A stretch of 64,000 nucleotides of DNA from Gordonia oryzae (lineage in GTDB: Bacteria > Actinomycetota > Actinomycetes > Mycobacteriales > Mycobacteriaceae), in NCBI RefSeq assembly GCF_003797185.1, contig NZ_RKMH01000003.1, positions 62,001 through 126,000 of the forward strand, in the 5' to 3' direction. The notes under the pieces were generated by a model. It was given only the letters and a program-made list of their open reading frames with translations, had not been told where the DNA came from and did no database searches. The position numbers were made by a program, and so were the translations under genes. Shown in pieces: positions 1-9,254 of the stretch (the first letter of the stretch is position 1; each line of letters opens with the position of its first letter).

Positions 1-737
1 ACCGACTTCTCCACGGCCTGCGCCACCCGGGCCACCGACGACCGCGGTGCGCCACCGCTGTCGTCGCCCTGGGTCGACAGTTCGACGGTGTTGCTGTTGA
101 GCGGGGCCGCGACCTCCGCGGTGAACCTGCCCATCAGTCCACCGACGACGCCGATCAGCAACGCGATCACGGCCAGCGCCGCCAGCGCGTGCCAAGCGAT
201 CCGGCGGCCGAACAGAACCTCGCTGATGCCCAACTTGGGGCCGGCGGCGGCGGGAGTCGCGGGTGCAGATTGGGCGACCGCAGGCTGGGCCAGCGTCGCC
301 GGGCTCTCCGGATCGCGCCACGGGTCGGCTGGCGGTGCGGGTTCGTCGGGAATGCCGTAGGTGGCCAGCGGATCACGCTGCAACGTCTCATCACTACCGA
401 CGGGACGTCCGAAGGCCTCGGCGAGAACCGGATCCGGCGGACCGATGGCGGGTGCGGGACGGTCGGGTGTCGCCGCGCCGGGCGCGAAAGAACCCGCCAC
501 TCCGGAGGGCCGACCGAAGACCTGGGCCGTCGCCGGCGAAACCGGCGCATGCCGGATAACGCGCGAGGGTTTGTCACCGTCGGCGCGGCCGCTGGGCGCC
601 CCCTCAGCCGGCGGCGACCAGTGTGTGTCGGACATGCTCGGAGATGTTTCGGGTCTCGTGGCTGCCGGTGCCGAGGTTTCAGGTGTCGGGGAGAAATCGG
701 GCTGTGCGGCGTCTGGCGGAGAGTCGTCGGAATCCAC
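1..737 (-). CDS. htrA: HtrA-like envelope serine protease (N-terminal part only)
   Basis: The gene starts at a GTG at 737, three bases after the rseA stop, and runs off the window edge, so only about 245 residues are visible. They comprise a long Pro/Ala/Asp-rich cytoplasmic segment (about residues 1-180), then one membrane helix (around WHALAALAVIALLIGVVGG), then the start of an extracytoplasmic part. The trypsin-like and PDZ domains would lie outside the window. The call rests on this architecture and on the order sigE-rseA-htrA, which is that of M. tuberculosis Rv1221-Rv1223. In that system HtrA degrades misfolded envelope proteins and is part of the SigE regulon. The protease domain is not seen, so the function is inferred from context. 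Confidence 0.75.
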   Translation of the reverse strand, partial: MDSDDSPPDAAQPDFSPTPETSAPAATRPETSPSMSDTHWSPPAEGAPSGRADGDKPSRVIRHAPVSPATAQVFGRPSGVAGSFAPGAATPDRPAPAIGPPDPVLAEAFGRPVGSDETLQRDPLATYGIPDEPAPPADPWRDPESPATLAQPAVAQSAPATPAAAGPKLGISEVLFGRRIAWHALAALAVIALLIGVVGGLMGRFTAEVAAPLNSNTVELSTQGDDSGGAPRSSVARVAQAVEKS

Positions 738-740
738 GTC

Positions 741-1319
741 TCAGCGGCCCCGCCAGCGCTGCATGCGACCCCGGTTCGAGTCGTGGCCGGTCGAGTTGCG
801 CCCGGGTATGGGCGTCGGCTCCCCGGTGGGCATGCGGCCGGGGTGAGCACGGCGGGGAGCGTCGCGCTCCGCGCCGTCGACCGGTCGTGTCGGGTCGCGA
901 TGTGCGGTCATGTCGAACTCACGAGTGGGGATCTGACTGAGTTGGCCCAACAATCCCGACGGGATGGGCATGGTGCCCGAGGAGCGCAAGCGGTTGCGGG
1001 CCGCGGTCTGTGCCTCGACAGCGGCAACGCATTCCGGGCACAGTGCCAGGTGGTGGGTAGCACGCATGTGGGCGGCCATACCGAGTTCTTCGTCCACGTA
1101 GGCCGCGACGGCCTCGGGTGCGAGGTGCTCGGTGGGGGCGAATCGCCGGTCCCGCGGAGCGCTCGGCCGGCGGTTTGGAGTGAAGGAGGATCGCGCGGGC
1201 GTCCACGCCGCCGGATTCCAGACGCGGCGTCGGCGGAGATTATCCGGGTGCTCGAGCCGATCGGTCGCAGCACTCGCGTCCGGCCAGCGTTGCGAGCCGT
1301 CCATCATCGTGTTCATCAC
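741..1319 (-). CDS. rseA: Anti-sigma-E factor RseA, zinc-binding (ZAS) type
   Basis: The 192-residue protein has the block EHLAPEAVAAYVDEELG followed by a HxxxCxxC motif (HLALCPEC), the signature of zinc-containing anti-sigma factors. It sits directly downstream of sigE and upstream of htrA. RseA binds SigE and holds it inactive until envelope stress releases it. The annotated start gives about 65 residues before the conserved block, longer than the M. tuberculosis protein, so a later start is possible. The C-terminal third is Arg/Pro-rich and shows no domain I recognise. Confidence 0.82.
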   Translation of the reverse strand: MMNTMMDGSQRWPDASAATDRLEHPDNLRRRRVWNPAAWTPARSSFTPNRRPSAPRDRRFAPTEHLAPEAVAAYVDEELGMAAHMRATHHLALCPECVAAVEAQTAARNRLRSSGTMPIPSGLLGQLSQIPTREFDMTAHRDPTRPVDGAERDAPRRAHPGRMPTGEPTPIPGRNSTGHDSNRGRMQRWRGR

Positions 1320-1464
1320 CCCTTCTCCCCCGTCGTGACCCCCGGCTTTCGGCGGGGACGACGCCCCAGCCTACCGAAAGCCCCAACGATTCAGCGGTCG
1401 GTGAGGTTCCCGGCGGACGTCACGTCGATGTGGTTCGTCGGTGTGGTCGGTCCCAAGCGTGGAC

Positions 1465-2070
1465 TCAGTGACCGACCGCCACCGAGCGGCGGTCACTGTG
1501 GCCACGGGCGAGGAGGAAATCGCGGATGGTCTGACGTCCGCGGTGGATGCGACTACGCACGGTGCCGAGCTTGACCCCGAGGGTCGCGGCAATCTCCTCA
1601 TACGACAATCCCTCGATGTCACACAGGACGACGGCGGCACGGAACTCGGGACTCAGGGAGTCCAGGGCGGCCTGTAGATCGCCGTCGAGGTTTGCATCGG
1701 CATAGATCTGCTGCGGGTCGGGTGTGTCGGCGGGCACGCGGTCGTATTCCTCAGGCAGCGCCTCCATGCGGATCTTGTTGCGCCGGCGCACCATGTCGAG
1801 GAAAAGGTTGGTGGTGATGCGGTGCAGCCAGCCCTCGAACGTTCCCGGGCGATAATTCGACAACGACCGGAACACCCGAATAAAAGTCTCCTGGGTGAGG
1901 TCCTCGGCGTCGTGCTGATTTCCCGACAGCCGGTAAGCGAGCCGATAGACGCGGTCGGCATGCTCGCGGACCAACTCGTCCCAGGACGGCATGAGCATGT
2001 CGTTTCCGGTGGCATCGAATCCAGCGGTTCCGCCGGGGACACTCTCTGCGGACGCCTCGTGGTTGCTCAT
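1465..2070 (-). CDS. sigE: ECF RNA polymerase sigma factor SigE
   Basis: This 201-residue ECF sigma factor has region 2 around residues 35-100 ([20 protein letters not shown] and the [14 protein letters not shown] stretch) and region 4 around 135-190 ([20 protein letters not shown] helix-turn-helix). It directs RNA polymerase to stress promoters. Order and residues match mycobacterial SigE, which responds to cell-envelope damage and is inhibited by RseA encoded downstream. M. tuberculosis SigE is longer (257 residues) at its N-terminus, so a start upstream of 2070 cannot be excluded. The 249-base gap to the divergent methyltransferase must hold both promoters; I did not find a convincing consensus in it. 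Confidence 0.88.
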   Translation of the reverse strand: MSNHEASAESVPGGTAGFDATGNDMLMPSWDELVREHADRVYRLAYRLSGNQHDAEDLTQETFIRVFRSLSNYRPGTFEGWLHRITTNLFLDMVRRRNKIRMEALPEEYDRVPADTPDPQQIYADANLDGDLQAALDSLSPEFRAAVVLCDIEGLSYEEIAATLGVKLGTVRSRIHRGRQTIRDFLLARGHSDRRSVAVGH

Positions 2071-2319
2071 CGTGGGTGGCTGCTTCCCTTCTCACAAACC
2101 ATCATCGCGGTGACGCCGGATGGATTCACCATACTGAACCGGACACCGGGTGGTGGTATTCCCCCGGTATACGATTCGATGCCCTCACCTTCTCCCATTG
2201 TGGTGTGGTCGCCGTATGAGGGCCCTGAGTGTTGTCTGAGGAAGCAAACCCCGACGTGCGTTACGACAATCCGGGCGTGCCGTCGGCTTTGTGCACCGGG
2301 CATGTCTAACCTTGCGAGC

Positions 2320-2970
2320 ATGACCGATACCCAGCCGAGCGACCCGCGGGTGGCACTGATCGACTACGCCGAGTCGGCGATCGTGGAAGACGACGCGCTG
2401 GTCGCCGCGCGTGCCCGCGGGATCGAACTCGGTGCGATTCCGGTGAGTCCGGCGGTCGGAGCATTGCTTGCGGTACTCGCCCGGGCAGTCGATGCGCATG
2501 CGGTCGCCGAGATCGGCACCGGTACCGGGGTGAGCGGGTTGTGGTTGTTGGCCGGGATGGCCACCGATGGGGTGCTGACCACGATTGACCCCGAGCTCGA
2601 ACACCACCAGGCTGCCCGGGCATCGTTCGCCGGCGCCGACATCGCGTCGGGTCGGACGCGGCTGATCAACGGCACGCCCCGTGATGTGTTGCCGCGTCTG
2701 TCGGACAGCTCCTACGACCTGGTGTTCATCGACGGACCGCGGCTGGACATGCCTCGGTTCGTGACCGAGTCGGTGCGGATGCTACGGCCCGGCGGGATGC
2801 TGGTCATCCACGACGCGACAGCACAGGGTGCGGTCGCCGATCCGGCGCGGACTGATCCGATGACCGCTGCGGCCCGGGAAGCCGCGCTGCTGGTGGCCGA
2901 CGACGACCGGTTGTTGCCGGTGGTGATTCCGTTGGGCCCCGGGGTGCTCGCCGCGGCGAAGTCGCGATGA
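2320..2970 (+). CDS. SAM-dependent O-methyltransferase (Rv1220c-like)
   Basis: The 216-residue class I methyltransferase belongs to the catechol O-methyltransferase-like group. The SAM-binding glycine motif is AEIGTGTGVSGLWLL, followed by the acidic TTIDPELEH and the VFIDGPR metal/substrate-side motif. The ATG at 2320 was chosen because it gives the usual family length and begins at the conserved region; the open frame extends upstream without conserved sequence. It is divergent from sigE, as Rv1220c is in M. tuberculosis. Its substrate is unknown. Its last codons and stop have been copied repeatedly into the downstream tandem array. Confidence 0.87.
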   Translation: MTDTQPSDPRVALIDYAESAIVEDDALVAARARGIELGAIPVSPAVGALLAVLARAVDAHAVAEIGTGTGVSGLWLLAGMATDGVLTTIDPELEHHQAARASFAGADIASGRTRLINGTPRDVLPRLSDSSYDLVFIDGPRLDMPRFVTESVRMLRPGGMLVIHDATAQGAVADPARTDPMTAAAREAALLVADDDRLLPVVIPLGPGVLAAAKSR

Positions 2971-3133
2971 GGTGACCGCGGCGAAGTCGCGATGAGGTGA
3001 CCGCGGCGAAGTCGCGATGAGGTGACCGCGGCGAAGTCGCGATGAGATGACCGCGGCGAAGTCGCGATGAGATGACCGCGGCGAAGTCGCGATGAGGTGA
3101 CCGCGGCGAAGTCGCGATGAGGTGACCGCGGCG
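2951..3133. repeat. 25-bp tandem array, seven full units plus a partial one
   Basis: Seven head-to-tail units of 25 bp occupy 2951-3125, with an eight-base partial unit to 3133. The unit is CCGCGGCGAAGTCGCGATGA followed by GGTGA (units 1-3, 6, 7) or GATGA (units 4, 5). Unit 1 is the end of the methyltransferase gene, so every unit carries a copy of its final codons (Ala-Lys-Ser-Arg) and its TGA. The array fills the gap between two convergent genes. There are no spacers, so it is not CRISPR. It looks like a VNTR-type expansion. Confidence 0.97.
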
Positions 3134-3137
3134 GTTC

Positions 3138-4265
3138 TCAGACGTCGGTTGAGAAGCGCAGGCCGCCGTCGGGGATCTGGACGCCGGGCCATACCCGCGC
3201 TCCACGCAGCAGTTCGCAGCGGGCGCCGACCTCGGCGCCGTCGCCGATGACGGTGTCGCGGATGAGTGCACGCGGACCGATGCGGGCACCGAAGCCGACG
3301 ATGCTGCGTTCGACGACCGCACCGGCTTCGATGACGGCTCCGTCGAAGACGACGGCACCGTCGAGGCGAGCGCGGGGACCGATCTCGGCGCCACGCCCGA
3401 CGACCGTTCCGCCGATCAGTACCGCTCCCGGCGCCACGCCCGCGCCGTCGTGGACCAGGGACTCCCCGTGACGGTCGCCGAGGGCCGGTGACGGCGCGAT
3501 GCCGCGGACGAGGTCGGCCGAGCCACGAACGAAGTCCTCGGGGGTTCCCATGTCGCGCCAGTAGGCGTGGTCGACGTAGGCGTGGATGTGCCGGCCCTCG
3601 GCGAGCAGGCCGGGAAACACCTCGCGCTCGACCGATACCTCGCGACCTGTTGGGATGTCCTCGATGACTGCGCGGCCGAAGACGTAGGTACCCGCGTTGA
3701 TCTGGTCGGTCGGCGGGTCCTGGGTCTTCTCCAGGAAGGCGGTGACGCGGCCGGTCTCATCGGTGGGCACGGACCCGAAGGCGCGGGGGTCGGAGACTCG
3801 AACGAGGTGCAGGGTGACGTCGGCGTCGGACTCGCGGTGGGTGGCCACGACGTGGCGGACATCGGTGCCGCCGAGGACGTCGCCGTTGAACACCACGATC
3901 GTCGACGCGGTGAGTTCGGGGAGCACATTGCGGATACCGCCACCGGTGCCCAGTGGCTCCTCTTCGGTGACGTAACGCAGGTTGAGGTCGAGTGTGGAGC
4001 CGTCGCCGTAATACTCGGAGAACACGTGGGCCTTGAACGACGTCCCGAGCACGACGTCGCGGATGCCGGCGTTGCGGATGCGCGAGAGCAGGTGGGTGAG
4101 GAACGGCAGTCCCGCCGTCGGCAGCATCGGCTTGGGCGCCGAGAGGGTCAGCGGACGGAGTCGGGTGCCCTTGCCGCCGACGAGTACGACAGCCTGCACA
4201 TCGGACATGTCGATGTCGGGGACATCGTCGGCGCTGACCGCGGGGTTGTTCACCGAGAACTGCAT
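3138..4265 (-). CDS. manB: Mannose-1-phosphate guanylyltransferase (GDP-mannose pyrophosphorylase)
   Basis: The 375-residue protein has the nucleotidyltransferase signature GGKGTRLRPLT near its start, then FNGDVL, FLEKTQDPPTDQINAG and SYWRDMGTPEDF-like blocks, and a C-terminal left-handed beta-helix of hexapeptide repeats (about residues 260-370). It makes GDP-mannose from mannose-1-phosphate and GTP for mannosylated envelope glycans such as PIMs and lipoarabinomannan. It closely resembles Rv3264c (ManB). The start at 4265 overlaps the stop of the upstream glycosyltransferase as TGATG, suggesting coupling; an internal ATG 19 codons later (at 4208) is an alternative. It belongs to an rmlD-wbbL-manB operon. 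Confidence 0.9.
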   Translation of the reverse strand: MQFSVNNPAVSADDVPDIDMSDVQAVVLVGGKGTRLRPLTLSAPKPMLPTAGLPFLTHLLSRIRNAGIRDVVLGTSFKAHVFSEYYGDGSTLDLNLRYVTEEEPLGTGGGIRNVLPELTASTIVVFNGDVLGGTDVRHVVATHRESDADVTLHLVRVSDPRAFGSVPTDETGRVTAFLEKTQDPPTDQINAGTYVFGRAVIEDIPTGREVSVEREVFPGLLAEGRHIHAYVDHAYWRDMGTPEDFVRGSADLVRGIAPSPALGDRHGESLVHDGAGVAPGAVLIGGTVVGRGAEIGPRARLDGAVVFDGAVIEAGAVVERSIVGFGARIGPRALIRDTVIGDGAEVGARCELLRGARVWPGVQIPDGGLRFSTDV

Positions 4266-5164
4266 CACGGGGTGTTCCTCTCCGAATGTGGATGAACGTG
4301 GGACGACGTCGTGCGCGCTACGGCGCGTACGGCCACACGTGACCGCACCGCCAGCCCGGCCCGCAATGCCCAGCGCAGCGGAGCCTGCAACGCCCCTGGA
4401 TGACGGTCGGCCTGGAAGCGGTAGGCACTGCGATGGTGGGCGGGCAGCATCGCCTCGGGACGTTTGTCTGCGCTGTGGCCCTTGGTGTGAACGACCTCGG
4501 CCCCGGGCACGTAGACGTTGAGCCAGCCGGCGCGACCGAGTCGGTCGCCGAGGTCGACGTCCTCCATATACATGAAGTAGCGCTCGTCGAATCCGGAGAT
4601 CTCGTCGAAAGCGGTGCGGCGCACCAACAGACACGATCCGGACAGCCAGCCGACCGGACGTTCGCTGGGCTCGACGTCGTCGGCGCGGTAGGCCGCGGTC
4701 CACGGGTTGGACTTCCAGATGCCGCCGAGGAGTGCGTGCCCGGTGCCCGAGACGAGGTCGGGGACGCGCCGTGCCGACGGGTAGACCGAGCCGTCGGGCT
4801 CACGGATGAGCGGACCGAGCGCGCCCGCCCGCGGCCACCGCGCCGCCGCGGCGACGAGCTCGTCGATGGATCCCGGTGTCCATTCGACATCGGGGTTGGC
4901 GATCATGACGAACTCGACCTCGTCGTCGAGTTCGGCCACCGCTCGGTTGATGCCGCCCCCATACCCGACGTTGCCGCCGCTGCGGACCAGGGTGACGTTG
5001 GCGTACTCGCGCTCGGCGGCTTCGGGTGCACCGTCGCCGGACCCGTTGTCGGCGATCACCACGCGCGGAGGGGAGGCGGCGGCGTGCGAGAGACTGCGCA
5101 GAAAGGTTTGCAGGTGGTCGCCCGACCAATAGGTCACCGTCACCACGGCCAGCTTCGACGTCAC
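4265..5164 (-). CDS. wbbL: Rhamnosyltransferase WbbL-like (GT2)
   Basis: This GT2-fold glycosyltransferase of about 299 residues resembles Rv3265c. Visible motifs are the N-terminal VVTVTYWSG strand, the nucleotide-binding ADNGSGDG, an NPD motif (IANPDVEW) at the DXD position, and the acceptor-side block FDERYFMYMEDVDLGDRLG. The mycobacterial enzyme adds rhamnose from dTDP-rhamnose to GlcNAc-PP-decaprenol, building the linker between arabinogalactan and peptidoglycan. I chose the GTG at 5164 because it matches the family N-terminus; an ATG at 5200 adds 12 residues, and neither has a clear ribosome-binding site. The stop overlaps the manB start by one base. Confidence 0.88.
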   Translation of the reverse strand: MTSKLAVVTVTYWSGDHLQTFLRSLSHAAASPPRVVIADNGSGDGAPEAAEREYANVTLVRSGGNVGYGGGINRAVAELDDEVEFVMIANPDVEWTPGSIDELVAAAARWPRAGALGPLIREPDGSVYPSARRVPDLVSGTGHALLGGIWKSNPWTAAYRADDVEPSERPVGWLSGSCLLVRRTAFDEISGFDERYFMYMEDVDLGDRLGRAGWLNVYVPGAEVVHTKGHSADKRPEAMLPAHHRSAYRFQADRHPGALQAPLRWALRAGLAVRSRVAVRAVARTTSSHVHPHSERNTP

Positions 5165-5258
5165 CGGGTCAGCGTAGCCAACCGTCTGGGTCCGTCTCAT
5201 TCGTCCGGGCTGTGCGGCGCCTGCTGTGGTCGAGGTCACCGCGCCCGCGCAATGCCGG

Positions 5259-6200
5259 TCAAGCAGGGTTGACCTCGAGAGCATCGGCCAAAGCCGCCGA
5301 CCACTCGCGCAGCGGGGTGAGCCCGGCGCGCCGCCAGGAGCGCGGTGAGAGCACCGAGTAGGCGGGCCGCGGCGCGGGTCTCGGGAATTCGGCGGTGGTG
5401 CAGGGCCGAACCCGGTCCGGGTCGGCGCCGACACCAGCGAAGACCGCGCGCGCCACCGCGTACCAGGAGACGGCGCCGACGTTGGTGGCGTGCAGGACAG
5501 TCCCGGCGACCGGTGCGCGATGGCCGTGGCGCGTCAGCTCCCAGAGTGCGGCCGCGAGATCGGCAGCGTAGGTGGGAGAGCCGACCTGATCGTCGACGAC
5601 GGCGACCGTGTCGCGGCTCTGCTCGAGGCGACGCATCGTGCCGACGAAGTCGGGGCTGTCGGGGCCGCCGGTATAGACCCACGCGGTCCGCACGATCGTC
5701 GACGACGGGTCGGCGGCGAGCGCGGCGCGTTCACCGGCGAGTTTGGTGGCGCCGTACACGCTCGGCGGGGTGATCTCGGGGTCGACGTCGGCCGGCTCGA
5801 GGGGGTGCGCACGCATGCCGGGGCCGGGGCCGGCGAACACGTAGTCGGTGGAGACGTGAATGAGCCACGCCGAGGCGGCCGCGGCGATCTCGGCGAGAAT
5901 CCCGGGCGCGACGGCGTTGACCGCCGCGGCCTCCTCGGGTTCCGATTCGGCCTGATCGACGGCGGTGTAGGCCGCGGTATTGAGTACGACGTCACCCTCG
6001 CGAACTCCGGAGAGTGCGGAACGGACCGAGGAGGCGTCGGCCAGATCGACGTCGGCGGAAGTGAGCGGTACAAGCGTGTCGTCCGGACCGCCCTGCGCGC
6101 GCAGGGCGGTGCCGAGTTGTCCCGCGGCGCCGAGCAGCCACACCGTACCGACGGGGCGGGGTTCGGCCGACTGCGGATCGATGCCGGAATCGCTGCGCAC
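5259..6200 (-). CDS. rmlD: dTDP-4-dehydrorhamnose reductase
   Basis: The 313-residue short-chain dehydrogenase-like reductase has the NAD(P)-binding GAAGQLG near the N-terminus, the HVSTDYVF segment and the YGATKLAGE catalytic YxxxK block. It performs the last step of dTDP-L-rhamnose synthesis, and the next gene uses that product, as in Rv3266c-Rv3265c. It is divergently transcribed from the LCP-family gene. The length is close to the usual 300 residues. Confidence 0.93.
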   Translation of the reverse strand: MRSDSGIDPQSAEPRPVGTVWLLGAAGQLGTALRAQGGPDDTLVPLTSADVDLADASSVRSALSGVREGDVVLNTAAYTAVDQAESEPEEAAAVNAVAPGILAEIAAAASAWLIHVSTDYVFAGPGPGMRAHPLEPADVDPEITPPSVYGATKLAGERAALAADPSSTIVRTAWVYTGGPDSPDFVGTMRRLEQSRDTVAVVDDQVGSPTYAADLAAALWELTRHGHRAPVAGTVLHATNVGAVSWYAVARAVFAGVGADPDRVRPCTTAEFPRPAPRPAYSVLSPRSWRRAGLTPLREWSAALADALEVNPA

Positions 6201-6429
6201 GCGGTCAGTGTGCCCGGCTCGCGCTCATGCCACCACCTCGGTGCACGCGCACCGTCGGTGAGTGTGGCGATCACTACCCGTTCGGCGCAGGGCCAGAACG
6301 CACGACCGTCCGCGATCGCTCGGCGTGTGCGACGCCGAGTTCACCACCAACTTCAGTAGCCTTGGCGGAAGTAAACCACATCAGAAACGTCTGACACTCA
6401 GGCAACTGCTGCCCCGCACGACGGCAGCC

Positions 6430-8472
6430 ATGACCGTAAAGGACTGCCCACTCGTGGACTCCCGACCCGATGGTGCGCGTCGACGACCTGCCGGTCACAC
6501 GCGTGGCGACGAGGTCCGCGCGCACCGCCCACGGACCGACGAGTCGACGCCCGAACGTCCCCGACCTCCGCGTGACGAGCACGACGATCGCGCACCGCGA
6601 GCCGAGGGCGCGCGAAGCAGGCGCCCGGCGAATCCGGATCGCGTACGGGGCCCCCAGCGACGGCCATCCGGCGAGATCCACATGCGCACAAACGATTCAG
6701 TCGATGGCGACCACAGTGAATCCACCGAACGACCGCGTCGGCGGCGTCCACCGGGACAGCGCCCGGCACAGGGGCGCCCGGCGGCGAAGCCGAATGTGCA
6801 GGCGGCGAACGCGCAACGCTCGGCCGGTGGTGCCTCGCCGGCCGCGGCACCTGGGAACGCTGCACCCAAGAAACCGGTCCGACGCAAGCCCCGCCCGACC
6901 GGCGCCGACCGGACCGCCCCCAAGCCGAGCGCGAAGACAACCGCTGCTGCCGCACCCGACGCAGTGGTCGAACCGGAGACACCCGCGCCGCCCGTGGCGC
7001 CGCCGCGCGGAAGCGGGGTGCTGTCGGGCTGGCGCGGCGGACGCGCAGCGGCCCGCGGGCTGATCGCGGTGCTCTCGGTGATCGTGCTGGTGTGCACCGG
7101 GTACGCCTGGAGCAGCATCAACAACCTCGAGTCCGATATCACCCGGCTCAGCGGCCTCACACTCGGTGGCGCTGACGACGGCGCCACCGACATCCTGCTG
7201 GTCGGCACCGACTCGCGCACCGATGCCAAGGGCAACCCGCTCTCGGCCCAGGAATTACGGTGGCTGCGCTCAGGCGACGACATCTCCACCAACACCGACA
7301 CCATCCTGCTGATCCGCGTCCCCAACGACGGATCGTCGGCGACGGCGATCTCCATCCCCCGCGACTCCTACGTCGACGTCCCGGGAATCGGGATGAGTAA
7401 GATCAACGCGGCCTACGGCACCACCCGAGAAGGCGTGCGGCGCAAGGCCGTCGAGGCCGGGCAGAGTGAGGCGCAGGCCGAACGGGAAGGCACTCAGGCC
7501 GGCCGTAAGGCACTGATCGACACCGTCGCGAACCTCACTGGCGTGCACGTCGATCACTACGCCGAGGTCGGCCTACTCGGCTTCGTGCTGCTCACCAACG
7601 CGGTGGGCGGCGTAGACGTCTGCCTCAAGAATCCGGTGAACGAACCGTTCTCGGGTGCCCACTTCCCTGCCGGACGCCATACCCTCAACGGGACCCAAGC
7701 ATTGAGCTTCGTCCGGCAGCGGCACGACCTCCCGCGCGGCGATCTCGACCGGATCACCCGCCAGCAGGCGTACATGGCCTCGTTGACCCGGAAAATCCTG
7801 TCGGCCGGCACCTTGACCGACCCAACCAAGCTCAACCAATTGCAGGCGGCGGTGTCGCGATCGGTGGTCATCGACGACGACTGGGACGTCCTGACCTTCG
7901 CAGAGCAGCTCAAAGATCTCAGCGGCGGCCGGGTGAAGTTCGCGACGATCCCCATCGTCGACGACCACGGGTGGAGCGACGACGGACAACAGAGTGTGGT
8001 CGTCGTCGACCCGGCAAGAGTCCGCGCCTACACCAGTTCCCTGCTTGACCCCTCCCGCAACACCGGACGTCCCGAATACACCGTCGACGTCAACAACGCC
8101 GGCACGGTGGATGGACTGGCCAAGAACGTCTCGGGCATCCTGACCGCCAAGGGCTATCAGGCGGGCAAACTCCTCAGCGATCCGGGCAACGAGCGCGATT
8201 CGGTGGTCCTCGCGAAGACGACCGACGATCCCGGTGCCCGCCTGCTCGCCAAGGACCTCGGCGGACTGAGCGTCGCAGCCGATCCGACACTCGGCGACCA
8301 CGAGCTGCGGGCCGTGCTCACCAACACCTACACCGGTCCCGGCTCGGTCTCGGACATCGGCGGCGGCTCGAGCGGCGACGACTCGAGCGGATCGGCAGGC
8401 GGTGGGACCGCGACCGCGGCGCCGAGTTCGGCAATCACCGCCGGCTCCGACGGCCCGATGTGTGTCAACTGA
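6430..8472 (+). CDS. LytR-CpsA-Psr (LCP) family cell-wall ligase
   Basis: The protein has a disordered Arg/Pro/Ala-rich cytoplasmic region (about residues 1-190), one membrane helix (ARGLIAVLSVIVLVCTGYAW), an LCP catalytic domain and a C-terminal LytR_C domain (starting near EYTVDVNNAGTVDGLAKN). LCP landmarks are LVGTDSRTD, IPRDSYVDVPG, KINAAYG and RQRHDLPRGDLDRITRQQ, which supply the Arg/Asp residues that bind the polyprenyl pyrophosphate. Such enzymes attach arabinogalactan or other glycans to peptidoglycan. The gene is divergent from the rhamnose genes, as Rv3267 is. The start is uncertain: an ATG at 6430 gives about 680 residues, one at 6682 about 596, and neither has a strong ribosome-binding site. 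Confidence 0.88.
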   Translation: MTVKDCPLVDSRPDGARRRPAGHTRGDEVRAHRPRTDESTPERPRPPRDEHDDRAPRAEGARSRRPANPDRVRGPQRRPSGEIHMRTNDSVDGDHSESTERPRRRRPPGQRPAQGRPAAKPNVQAANAQRSAGGASPAAAPGNAAPKKPVRRKPRPTGADRTAPKPSAKTTAAAAPDAVVEPETPAPPVAPPRGSGVLSGWRGGRAAARGLIAVLSVIVLVCTGYAWSSINNLESDITRLSGLTLGGADDGATDILLVGTDSRTDAKGNPLSAQELRWLRSGDDISTNTDTILLIRVPNDGSSATAISIPRDSYVDVPGIGMSKINAAYGTTREGVRRKAVEAGQSEAQAEREGTQAGRKALIDTVANLTGVHVDHYAEVGLLGFVLLTNAVGGVDVCLKNPVNEPFSGAHFPAGRHTLNGTQALSFVRQRHDLPRGDLDRITRQQAYMASLTRKILSAGTLTDPTKLNQLQAAVSRSVVIDDDWDVLTFAEQLKDLSGGRVKFATIPIVDDHGWSDDGQQSVVVVDPARVRAYTSSLLDPSRNTGRPEYTVDVNNAGTVDGLAKNVSGILTAKGYQAGKLLSDPGNERDSVVLAKTTDDPGARLLAKDLGGLSVAADPTLGDHELRAVLTNTYTGPGSVSDIGGGSSGDDSSGSAGGGTATAAPSSAITAGSDGPMCVN

Positions 8473-8528
8473 CCGGCCGCCGGTGACCCGTCGACCTCGT
8501 CGGACACGCCCGACGAGACAATGAACCG

Positions 8529-9242
8529 ATGACCGCCACCATCACCGCCGCCGTCTTCGGCGGTATCGACGACCACACGCGTCCTGCACTGACCTTCTAC
8601 GACGACGCCACCGGCGAACGCACCGAGCTCAGCTGGGCGACCCTGGCCAACTGGGCGGCCAAGACCGCCCACCTCCTCGTCGACGAAGTGCTGCTCGAGC
8701 CCGGCGATAACGTCGTCGTCGACCTTCCCGAACATTGGCAGACCGCGGGCATCCTGCTCGGCTGCTGGTGGGCGGGCGCCGAGGTGCGCACCCGCGCCCA
8801 GGCCGAACAGATCGGCGATGCCATGGTCGGGTTCACCGATCGAGGCCACGTCAACGCCCATCCCGACATCGAAGACCTGATCGTCGCGCCACTCGACCCG
8901 TTCGCCATGCCGGTCCCCGGCCTCCCGCCCGGCGTGTCCGACTACGGCACCCGCGTACGCATCCACGGCGATCAGTTCGCCGGACCGGCTCATGCCGGCG
9001 GCGCCCTTGACGGCCGCACCACAATCGAAGTGCTCGACGCCGCGCACGCGGCCGCCTCCGGCGCCGGCGTCACGCCCGGTGGCCGGGTGCTCTCCACCCT
9101 CGAATGGGCAAGCGCCGCCGGTATGGTCGACCATTTCCTGGCACCGCTCTCGGTGGGCGCCGGGCTCGTGTGGGTGGCCAACCCAGACGGCGACCAGTCC
9201 GCGCGTGCCACCACCGAACGCGCCGGGGTCGTCCTGACCTGA
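8529..9242 (+). CDS. TIGR03089-type conserved actinobacterial protein
   Basis: The 237-residue protein resembles the N-terminal part of acyl-adenylate-forming enzymes: ELSWATLANWAAKTAHLL, then VVVDLPEHWQTAGILLGCWWAGA. It lacks the adenylation P-loop and the C-terminal domain. It lies directly after the LCP gene, as Rv3268 follows Rv3267, and fits the TIGR03089 family of mycolic-acid bacteria, whose function is unknown. It is probably not a functional ligase, since the ATP-binding core is absent. Confidence 0.75.
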   Translation: MTATITAAVFGGIDDHTRPALTFYDDATGERTELSWATLANWAAKTAHLLVDEVLLEPGDNVVVDLPEHWQTAGILLGCWWAGAEVRTRAQAEQIGDAMVGFTDRGHVNAHPDIEDLIVAPLDPFAMPVPGLPPGVSDYGTRVRIHGDQFAGPAHAGGALDGRTTIEVLDAAHAAASGAGVTPGGRVLSTLEWASAAGMVDHFLAPLSVGAGLVWVANPDGDQSARATTERAGVVLT

Positions 9243-9254
9243 CACACGCGTGCT

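Noticed and set aside
189-1574. Long plus-strand open frame of 461 codons
   Set aside because: It is antisense to htrA, rseA and sigE, is Arg/Gly-rich without domains, and reflects high third-position GC of the real genes.
2951-3133. Possible CRISPR array
   Set aside because: Units are directly abutting with no spacers, and no cas genes are present.
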